Assembly (NCBI GenBank): GCA_017540285.1 | Contig: JAFYBI010000331.1 | Span: 1 to 9,055, forward strand | DNA from: Clostridia bacterium | GTDB lineage: Bacteria; Bacillota; Clostridia; Oscillospirales; CAG-272 | Length of the DNA stretch: 9,055 nt | Direction: 5' to 3' | Shown: positions 1 through 5,143 of the stretch, in pieces | Layout of the letters: each line of letters starts with the position of its first letter | Position numbering within the stretch: position 1 is the first letter of the stretch | Translations under genes and position numbers: made by a program | Notes under the pieces: model-generated | Told to the model about the DNA's origin: nothing | The model's input: only the letters and a program-made list of their open reading frames with translations | The model's database searches: none

Positions 1-292
1 GGGCGGTCGCGGAGCCCTCTTGTCCGCCGTCCGCGCAGGACAGCAAATCAATGGGAGAAAGCTCCGCAGAGCTTTCTCTGACCTTTTCCTCTCCTGCATA
101 AAGGAGATAACCAGCACGTCATCCGCAAGCGCAGCCGCGCAGACAGGATGAACGGCCTGACCCGTTCTTTGCGGGCTTGCGAAGTGCGCCCGTCTCTTGT
201 CTCCGGGCACCGCCCGGCGCGCAGACAGGACGAAAGGACCGCATCCTTTCTCCCACCGCCGATGAAAGAAATGCTTTTTTCCCCTTTCCCGC
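1..292. repeat. Gene-free region with degenerate hairpin-forming repeats
   Basis: I see no gene here: the only ORFs are short, lack ribosome binding sites and run through repeats. Two degenerate copies of one module lie about 176 bp apart. Copy A starts near 18 and copy B near 195. Each begins with TCTTGTC, whose TTGTCY arm can pair with a downstream RGACAG (20-25 with 38-43; 197-202 with 223-228). Each then has a hairpin of GAAAG...CTTTC type: 55-64 pairs with 69-78 (10 bp, loop CGCA), and 232-238 pairs with 244-250 (7 bp, loop CCGCA). A third related piece at 136-167 has GCGCAGACAGGA followed by GAACGG/CCGTTC. A further copy of part of copy B lies at 8325-8368. I read this as a structured intergenic repeat family. 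Whether it is transcribed is unknown. Confidence 0.6.
176..218 (+). repeat. Dispersed repeat, copy 1
   Basis: This 43-bp segment resembles 8325-8368. The first 9 bases (CTTGCGAAG) are identical, and 24 of the last 28 match, with all four differences being transitions. It contains a mini-hairpin CTT-GCG-AAG and a perfect stem CCGGGC (203-208) / GCCCGG (212-217). In the other copy that stem survives with a G-T pair, so the fold is kept even though the sequence changes. Confidence 0.6.
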
Positions 293-313
293 GGGATTTT
301 TTGAAAAAATCCC
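293..313. promoter_or_regulatory. AT-rich inverted repeat, possible UP element of PrpmH
   Basis: GGGATTTTTT (293-302) and AAAAAATCCC (304-313) form a perfect 10-bp inverted repeat around a single G. With the transcription start near 350, the T6-G-A6-T core lies at about -53 to -40. This is where the alpha subunit of RNA polymerase contacts UP elements. A hairpin at the end of upstream transcription is the alternative reading. Confidence 0.45.
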
Positions 314-314
314 C

Positions 315-343
315 TTGACAAACAGCCCTGTTTGTTATATAAT
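315..343 (+). promoter_or_regulatory. Perfect-consensus sigma-A promoter of rpmH
   Basis: TTGACA (315-320) and TATAAT (338-343) are both exact consensus hexamers, separated by exactly 17 bp. Transcription should begin near 350, giving rpmH a leader of about 68 nt. The spacer is almost filled by a perfect dyad, ACAAACA (318-324) GCCC TGTTTGT (329-335), which overlaps the last three bases of the -35 box and resembles a repressor operator. Such a strong promoter fits the demand for ribosomal protein L34. Confidence 0.9.
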
Positions 344-360
344 TATTCTCGTCTATCTGT

Positions 361-378
361 GCGGGTGTTTTCACACGC
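361..378 (+). other. Small hairpin in the rpmH leader
   Basis: GCG (361-363) and GTG (365-367) pair with CAC (372-374) and CGC (376-378) around a TTTT loop, with one G/A mismatch. It lies in the predicted 5' leader of rpmH, about 26 nt before the Shine-Dalgarno sequence. No known riboswitch or ribosomal leader is recognised in it. Confidence 0.3.
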
Positions 379-417
379 CGAAAAGGTACTTTGAAATAAA
401 AAGAAGGAGGTGTGATC

Positions 418-552
418 ATGCTCAGAACATATCAGCCCAAAAAGAGACAGAGAAGCAAAGAACACGGCTTCAGAAAGAGAATGGCAACCGCTGACGGCAG
501 AAAGGTCCTCAAGAGAAGACGCGCGAAGGGCCGTGCCAGACTCACCCACTAA
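418..552 (+). CDS. rpmH: Ribosomal protein bL34
   Basis: This 44-residue, very basic protein is the large-subunit ribosomal protein bL34, which lies buried in 23S rRNA. It starts MLRTYQPKKRQRSKEHGFRK and continues with the family's RMATADGRKVLKRRRAKGR segment, ending LTH. Length and sequence are canonical (family usually 44-46 residues). The ATG at 418 follows a nearly perfect Shine-Dalgarno sequence, AAGGAGG at 404-410 with a 7-nt spacer. It is the first gene behind a perfect-consensus promoter and is followed after 62 bp by rnpA, the near-universal bacterial order. A hairpin between the two may set the rpmH:rnpA transcript ratio. In many Bacillota the region upstream of rpmH leads to oriC and dnaA, but neither is visible in this window. 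Confidence 0.98.
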   Translation: MLRTYQPKKRQRSKEHGFRKRMATADGRKVLKRRRAKGRARLTH

Positions 553-562
553 AGAAGTTTGA

Positions 563-603
563 ATAGCCTCCGCGTTCTTTAAGGTGCCGGAGGCTATGCT
601 TTT
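563..603 (+). terminator. Hairpin between rpmH and rnpA, possible partial terminator
   Basis: ATAGCCTCCG (563-572) and CGGAGGCTAT (588-597) form a perfect 10-bp stem with a 15-nt loop, followed by GCTTTTG. The T tract is only four bases, so full termination is doubtful. Attenuation, or stabilisation of the 3' end of rpmH mRNA after processing, is more likely. The 3' arm contains GGAGG (589-593), but this lies 21 nt before the rnpA ATG, too far to serve as its ribosome binding site. Confidence 0.6.
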
Positions 604-614
604 GAAACGGCAAG

Positions 615-1064
615 ATGAAGCTCTATTCCCTCAAGGAAAACCACCTGTTCCGCCGCGCCTATCAGAAGGGCGGCCGCAAGTCCGCGCGCACCGTCACGGT
701 CTACGCGCTGAAGGACCGCGCCGCAGGCCTTTTGCGGAAACAGAACCCCCTCAAACAAACCGTCAACCGGATCGGCATCTCAGCCTCTAAAAAAGTCGGA
801 GGCGCGGTGCAGCGAAACCGGGCGAAACGCCTGATCCGGGAAGCCTACCGTCAGATAGACAAAACCGTCGGCATCCGAAAAGGCTTCCTCATCGTCATCG
901 TCCCGAAACCCGCCGCCACCGTCTCGAAAATGCAGGACGTGCTGTCCGACCTCTTTGACTGCCTCTCCGCCCTCGAACTCCTCCCGGTACAGAATCCGGC
1001 CGAGGATCCCGGCCGCGCGCCGGACGAAGGAAACAGAACGGCGGCAAAGGAGACCGGATCATGA
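615..1064 (+). CDS. rnpA: Ribonuclease P protein component
   Basis: This protein is the basic cofactor that binds RNase P RNA and helps it recognise and cleave the 5' leader of pre-tRNAs. The hallmark RNR region is clear: VGGAVQRNRAKRLIRE at residues 61-76, with R67-N68-R69. It follows the typical start (LKENHLFRRAYQKG) and the central strand NRIGISASKK. At 149 residues it is longer than the usual 110-125. The excess is a polar, low-complexity tail from about residue 123 that also carries the overlap with yidD. The ATG at 615 is the first possible start, because an in-frame TGA lies at 603-605. No good Shine-Dalgarno sequence precedes it, and a strong hairpin sits just upstream, so translation may be weak. 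Its stop overlaps the yidD start as ATGA. Confidence 0.96.
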   Translation: MKLYSLKENHLFRRAYQKGGRKSARTVTVYALKDRAAGLLRKQNPLKQTVNRIGISASKKVGGAVQRNRAKRLIREAYRQIDKTVGIRKGFLIVIVPKPAATVSKMQDVLSDLFDCLSALELLPVQNPAEDPGRAPDEGNRTAAKETGS

Positions 1065-1519
1065 AACCGTCCCGCGCCGTCAGGCGTCAGAACCAAAGAC
1101 GCCCTCCCGCCGAACCGGACCGATCGGGAACCCCCGAATCCCGGGAAAACCCGGTCGCAAACGCCGCGAAAGCCCTCCGCCGCGCCGCGGTCAGACTGTG
1201 GCTCGCGCCGGTGCGCTTTTACCGCAGATTCCTCTCGCCGCTCAAAGGGCAGAGCTCCTGCCGGTACACGCCCACCTGCTCGGCCTACGCCATGGACGCG
1301 GTCGAAGAATGGGGCATCCTCTGCGGCACCCTGCTCGCCGTCCTCCGGATCCTCCGGTGCAATCCCTTCTCCCGGGGCGGGTACGATCCCGTTCCCCGGC
1401 GCGCGGAAGTCCTTGCCCGCATCCGGCGCCGATTCGGACGGCAGGCATCCCCGGACGCATCCCCCGGAGAAACCGGCGGGAAGCAGTCCGACGACCAATC
1501 CTCTCCCATGGAGCGCTAA
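1061..1519 (+). CDS. yidD: Membrane protein insertion efficiency factor YidD
   Basis: YidD is a small membrane-associated protein that assists YidC and Sec in inserting proteins. Its exact activity is not settled. The core at about residues 44-113 is unmistakable: APVRFYRRFLSP, then SCRYTPTCSAYAMDAVEEWG and LRCNPFSRGGYDPVP, with the conserved cysteines C67, C73 and C100. The protein has 152 residues against the usual 70-90. The extra parts are a basic, proline-rich N-terminus (1-43) and a polar C-terminus (114-152). The start at 1061 is favoured by AAAGGAG at 1046-1052 with an 8-nt spacer and by the ATGA overlap with rnpA. A shorter form from an internal GTG or CTG near codons 45-51 cannot be excluded. 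The stop at 1517-1519 directly abuts the yidC ATG. Confidence 0.95.
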   Translation: MKPSRAVRRQNQRRPPAEPDRSGTPESRENPVANAAKALRRAAVRLWLAPVRFYRRFLSPLKGQSSCRYTPTCSAYAMDAVEEWGILCGTLLAVLRILRCNPFSRGGYDPVPRRAEVLARIRRRFGRQASPDASPGETGGKQSDDQSSPMER

Positions 1520-2632
1520 ATGGAAAGTATCTTCGATATCCTGTATATCCCGATGGGATATATCCTGCGGTTCGCCTACTCGCTCACGCACAACTACCTC
1601 TTCGCCATCCTGCTCTTCACGCTCGTATTCGAGATCCTGCTCTTCCCGCTCGCCGTCAAGCAGCAGAAGAATCAGATCAAGCAGGCATCCCTTGCGCCGA
1701 GAACGGCGGCCATCCGGAAGAAATACGCCGGACGCGAGGATCAGGCGACCAAGCAGAAAATGCAGCAGGAAATCATGGACATGTACCAGGCGGAGCACTT
1801 CAACCCGGCCTCCGGATGCGGCACCCTGCTCATCCAGATGCCCATCATCATCTGCCTGTACAACGTCGTCATGCGCCCCCTGCGGTACATCTCGAACGTG
1901 CCGACCGCGGAAATCACCGCGCTCAAGACCTTCCTTGAGGACGCCGGCGTCGAGATCGGCATCCGCAGCGAACAGATCAACATCATCAACGCGATCCGGG
2001 ACAATGTTTCGAATTACTACACCATCGCCCCCCACCTCGAAGGCGCGATCCTTCCCGTCTTCAAGGTCGGGCCCTTCGATCTGTCCCAGACCCCCACGAT
2101 CAGCTTCCAGCCGTTCAACTGGCTGATGCTGATCCCCGTCCTGACCTTCGTCATCATGGTCGTCTCGCAGAAGATCATGCAGCGGTTCACCTATCAGGAT
2201 CCCACCATGGCCGAGCAGCAGAACAGCATGTCCATGAAGATCATGCAGTGGACCACGCCGCTCATCTCCGTCTATTTCGAATTCCAGCTTGCGGCCGCCG
2301 TCGGCGTGTACTGGATGTTCCGCAACGCCCTCATGGTCGTCTCGAAGATCGTCGCGGCCAAGCTCTACCCCCTCCCGAAGCTGACGGAGGAGGACTATAA
2401 GGAAGCCGAGCGGCAGGCAGGTCTCTCGAACAAGCAGAAGAAGCGCGAGGCAAAGGAGCGGGATCCGAACAAGAAGCCCGTCCGCAGCCTGCACCACATC
2501 GACGACGACGATTACAACGAACGCCTCGAAGCGGCGGAAAAGCAGGAGGAAGAAGAGAACGCGGAGCGGGAGGACAAAGCGCCCGTGCCGCTGAAGGACG
2601 AGGAACAGTCCGATTACCGGAAGAAGAAATAA
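1520..2632 (+). CDS. yidC: YidC/Oxa1/SpoIIIJ-type membrane protein insertase
   Basis: YidC inserts and folds membrane proteins, alone or with SecYEG. The 370-residue protein has the Gram-positive layout without the large first periplasmic domain of proteobacterial YidC. TM1 is about 24-46, the cytoplasmic KQQKNQIKQASLAP...RKKYAGR hairpin about 48-95, TM2 101-122, TM3 198-216, and the C-terminal TM pair 244-277 with FEFQLAAAVGVYW. A charged cytoplasmic tail (285-370) may contact ribosomes. No lipobox cysteine or cleavable signal is seen near the N-terminus, unlike Bacillus SpoIIIJ. The groove position corresponding to Arg72/73 in Bacillus homologues appears to be Glu38 (FTLVFEILLFPL). The loop at 124-197 is long. 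The ATG follows the yidD stop with no gap, and GGAG at 1510-1513 supplies the ribosome binding site. Confidence 0.96.
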   Translation: MESIFDILYIPMGYILRFAYSLTHNYLFAILLFTLVFEILLFPLAVKQQKNQIKQASLAPRTAAIRKKYAGREDQATKQKMQQEIMDMYQAEHFNPASGCGTLLIQMPIIICLYNVVMRPLRYISNVPTAEITALKTFLEDAGVEIGIRSEQINIINAIRDNVSNYYTIAPHLEGAILPVFKVGPFDLSQTPTISFQPFNWLMLIPVLTFVIMVVSQKIMQRFTYQDPTMAEQQNSMSMKIMQWTTPLISVYFEFQLAAAVGVYWMFRNALMVVSKIVAAKLYPLPKLTEEDYKEAERQAGLSNKQKKREAKERDPNKKPVRSLHHIDDDDYNERLEAAEKQEEEENAEREDKAPVPLKDEEQSDYRKKK

Positions 2633-2659
2633 TATCCAACCAAGGACATAAGGAATACT

Positions 2660-4909
2660 ATGGCTGAAACCTATTTAATCACAGCGAAGACCGTCGCGGA
2701 AGCCATCGCTCTCGCCAAGCGCGAGTACGAAGACGCCGACCACGAGATCTCCTACGAGATCGTGAAGATGGAAAAGAAGGGCCTCTTCGGTCTGCTCGGC
2801 GCCAGAGACGCCCAGATCAAGGTCACCGTCTCGAAGGTCGTCTCCGTCCAGAGCGAGCTCGGCTCCCTCGTTGCGGATATCAAGAACCTGAAAACCGTCA
2901 CCGACCGCGGCTCGAACGGCGCGCCTGCTCAGCAGGAAAAGCCCCAGCAGCCGCAAACGCAGAACAACCAGAAGCAGCAGAATCCGCCCAAGCAGCAGCA
3001 AAACCAGAACCAGCAGAATCAGCCCAAACAGCAGAAGCAGCAGAAGGGCGAACAGCAGAATCAGCCGAAGGCGGACGGCCAGAAGCAGCAGAACCAGCCG
3101 AAACAGCAGAACAATCAGCCGAAGCAGCAGCAGAACAACCAGCCGAAGGCGGACAAGCAGCAGAATCAGCCGAAGAGCGAGCAGCAGAACCAGCCGAAGC
3201 AGAACCAGCCCAAGGCAGACGGCCAGAAGCAGCAGAACCAGCCGAAACAGCAGAACCAGCCGAAGCAGAATCAGCCCAGGGCGGAGAAGCCCGCGGAAAA
3301 ACCGGCGGAGAAGCCGGCTGACAAGCCGACTGATAAGCCGATCGAGGCGCCCGCCAAGGCGGAAGAAGAAAAGGCGGAGACCCCGTACCGTTCCGCGCTC
3401 GGCAATCAGGCCACTCCCCGCAAGAGAAACCGTCAGAAGAAGGCAGCCCCGCACCCGGCTGAGGAAGACCTCTCCGCCGCCGTCACCGTCTCCGCGCCCG
3501 TCGGACTCACGGATTTCGTGAGCGAAGGAAACGAGAGCGGCTTCGGCAGCAGCACGGGCACGTCCTCGGGCGGCCGGATGAACAACGACATCCGCAAGAA
3601 GAACCGCGGACAGAAGCCCGCCGCCGAACCGGAAAAGCCGGCCGAAGCGCCCGCGCTGTCCACGACGGTGGTGCCCGCCTCCGAGGTCCCGGCACAGTCC
3701 CGCAGAAGCCGCGGCAGACGCGGGGGACGCGGTCCCGTGCAGCGGACGGACAGCGACGCCGTCGCACAGAAATATGACATCGCGGAGAGCGACGAGGATT
3801 ACGCGCGTCTGAACGCGCTCGTCGCCGAAGCGGAAAGCGTCTTTGAGGAAAAGCGCGCGGAAGCGGAGCCCGTCCGGGAAGAACGCCGCCGCGAAGCCAT
3901 CACCGAGGCCGAGATGAACTACGCGCTCGACTTCGTGAACACCCTCCTCGAGGACATGCGCCTTGACGCCCATGCGGTCCGCGCCGAATGCCCCGAAGGG
4001 GAAGAATTCGACGTGACCGAAGAAGCGACCGTCTACCCGAAGATCGACATCGTCGGCGAAGAGACGGGCATCCTGATCGGGCATCACGGCGAGACCCTCG
4101 ATTCGATCCAGTACCTCGCGAACCTCTGCGCGCTCCGCCGCACGAAATCCCGCGACGGCGACTACGTGAAGATCGTCGTGGACATCGAGAACTACCGTCA
4201 GAAGCGGGAGGACACCCTCCGCACCCTCGCCAGAAGAATGGCGGCGCGCGCGGTGAAGTACCGCCGGAACGTGTTCCTCGAGCCCATGAACGCGTATGAG
4301 AGACGGATCATCCACTCCGAACTGCAGAGCTACGACGGCGTTTCGACGCATTCCGTGGGCACGGACCGCGACCGCAAGATCATCGTGACCTACGAAGGTC
4401 CCGACAAGCAGCCCGACCGCAGAAGAGGCGAGGAAAAGCCCGCCGAGCAGCAGGCGCAGCAGAATCAGCAGGGCCAGCAGAACCAGCAGGGACAGAAGAA
4501 ATCCCGCTCTCGCCGTGGACGCGGCGGGGACAAGTCGGCGCAGGCAGCCCAGACGCAGAGCGCTCCCGCCGAGGTTTCCGCAGTCTCCGACGCCGAGCCC
4601 ACCCGCGAACGCAGACGCCCCCGGAAGCCCACGAAAATGAGCATTGAAGAGCTCACGGACTGGCTGCCGGACGCGGGCGAGGCCACCGGGGAAGTCGACG
4701 ACACGCTGAACGTGATGAGCGGGCTGCGCGAGAAGGCTTCCGAAGCAGCCGACGCGATCGAAGAGACCGTTGAGATCGAAGAGACCTCCGGCGCGGCGGT
4801 GAAGGCCGAAGAGGCCGTCCGCGAAGCCGAAGCGAAATTCGAGGCGAAAGCCGCGGCACTTCTCGACGCGCTCGGCGCCCTGGCGGACGACGACAAGGAT
4901 GGAGAATAA
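2660..4909 (+). CDS. khpB: Jag/KhpB RNA-binding protein, greatly extended
   Basis: Jag (KhpB, SpoIIIJ-associated protein) is a KH-R3H RNA-binding protein linked to cell-envelope and division control in Bacillota. Order of parts: Jag_N domain at about 8-60 (KKGLFGLLGARDA); a Q/N/P/K tract at 91-207; a KPAEKPAD tract to about 235; a disordered stretch with an RG-rich patch at 348-358; the KH domain around the GxxG loop G474-H-H-G477; the R3H domain at about 535-590 with R548-x3-H552; a second Q/N tract at 597-612; an RG-rich patch at 616-623; and an acidic, Ala/Glu-rich helical tail to 749. Usual family length is about 200-330 residues, so this is over twice normal, almost wholly from low-complexity insertions. 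The ATG at 2660 has AAGGA at 2650-2654. It lies 27 bp after yidC, the standard neighbour, and hairpins follow its stop. Confidence 0.95.
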   Translation: MAETYLITAKTVAEAIALAKREYEDADHEISYEIVKMEKKGLFGLLGARDAQIKVTVSKVVSVQSELGSLVADIKNLKTVTDRGSNGAPAQQEKPQQPQTQNNQKQQNPPKQQQNQNQQNQPKQQKQQKGEQQNQPKADGQKQQNQPKQQNNQPKQQQNNQPKADKQQNQPKSEQQNQPKQNQPKADGQKQQNQPKQQNQPKQNQPRAEKPAEKPAEKPADKPTDKPIEAPAKAEEEKAETPYRSALGNQATPRKRNRQKKAAPHPAEEDLSAAVTVSAPVGLTDFVSEGNESGFGSSTGTSSGGRMNNDIRKKNRGQKPAAEPEKPAEAPALSTTVVPASEVPAQSRRSRGRRGGRGPVQRTDSDAVAQKYDIAESDEDYARLNALVAEAESVFEEKRAEAEPVREERRREAITEAEMNYALDFVNTLLEDMRLDAHAVRAECPEGEEFDVTEEATVYPKIDIVGEETGILIGHHGETLDSIQYLANLCALRRTKSRDGDYVKIVVDIENYRQKREDTLRTLARRMAARAVKYRRNVFLEPMNAYERRIIHSELQSYDGVSTHSVGTDRDRKIIVTYEGPDKQPDRRRGEEKPAEQQAQQNQQGQQNQQGQKKSRSRRGRGGDKSAQAAQTQSAPAEVSAVSDAEPTRERRRPRKPTKMSIEELTDWLPDAGEATGEVDDTLNVMSGLREKASEAADAIEETVEIEETSGAAVKAEEAVREAEAKFEAKAAALLDALGALADDDKDGE
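3062..3256 (+). repeat. Direct repeats inside the jag Q/N tract
   Basis: Positions 3062-3112 and 3206-3256 are 51-bp copies that differ at only two bases. They are exactly 144 bp apart, so the reading frame is kept, and they encode QPKADGQKQQNQPKQQN twice. Shorter related units (NQPKQ, QQNQPK) fill the space between. Such near-identity within a diverse tract points to recent duplication or slippage, so the tract length may vary between strains. Confidence 0.85.
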
Positions 4910-4910
4910 C

Positions 4911-4928
4911 CCGGCATCCTGCCGGTTT
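4911..4928 (+). terminator. Hairpin directly after the jag stop
   Basis: CCGGCA (4911-4916) and TGCCGG (4920-4925) form a 6-bp stem with a TCC loop, beginning two bases after the jag stop codon and followed by TTTAT. The T tract is short, so this alone is a weak terminator. It may act together with the stronger one at 4996-5020. Confidence 0.5.
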
Positions 4929-4995
4929 ATCCCGTTGGGATCCGTACGCGGCTCCCGGAAGAAGAATACTGTTTTAAGACTGATCATTGAAGCAG

Positions 4996-5020
4996 AAAGC
5001 CGTCCTTGGGACGGTTTTTT
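4996..5020 (+). terminator. Intrinsic terminator of the rpmH-jag block
   Basis: CCGTCC (5000-5005) and GGACGG (5009-5014) form a GC-rich stem around a TTG loop. Upstream AAAG can extend the pairing into the following T6 run (5015-5020). This is a textbook intrinsic terminator. It lies 90 bp after jag and just before the mnmE promoter. Confidence 0.88.
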
Positions 5021-5022
5021 GC

Positions 5023-5051
5023 TTGCAAAAAAAAGAGAGGCATGGTATAAT
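5023..5051 (+). promoter_or_regulatory. Extended -10 sigma-A promoter of mnmE
   Basis: TATAAT (5046-5051) is exact and is preceded by TG one base upstream (TGGTATAAT, an extended -10). TTGCAA (5023-5028) lies 17 bp upstream as a -35 with 4 of 6 matches. Transcription would start near 5058, giving a leader of about 86 nt. The leader contains a GCGCGC pair of arms (5093-5098 with 5115-5120). The promoter begins three bases after the preceding terminator's T run. Confidence 0.85.
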
Positions 5052-5143
5052 ATTTTGAAAAAAGCTGCGCATGCGCCGCGGGGACACAAAGAGCGCGCGT
5101 GCCACGGGGAAAAGGCGCGCGAAACATCATAAGGAGCTATGCC

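Noticed and set aside
1..417. Replication origin upstream of rpmH
   Set aside because: The position is where an origin might lie in Bacillota, but I saw no TTATCCACA-type DnaA box and no dnaA gene.
596..790. Small upstream frame beginning at the ATG in the rpmH-rnpA hairpin
   Set aside because: GGAGG is only two bases from this ATG, which is too close, and the frame overlaps the conserved RnpA coding sequence without features of its own.
851..2497. Reverse-strand open frame of 548 codons across rnpA, yidD and yidC
   Set aside because: Antisense to three recognisable genes, with no family features of its own and composition typical of a shadow frame.
2930..3280. CRISPR-like array in the repetitive part of jag
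   Set aside because: The repeats are in frame, have no unique spacers of constant size and encode a Q/N/P/K tract within a continuous gene.
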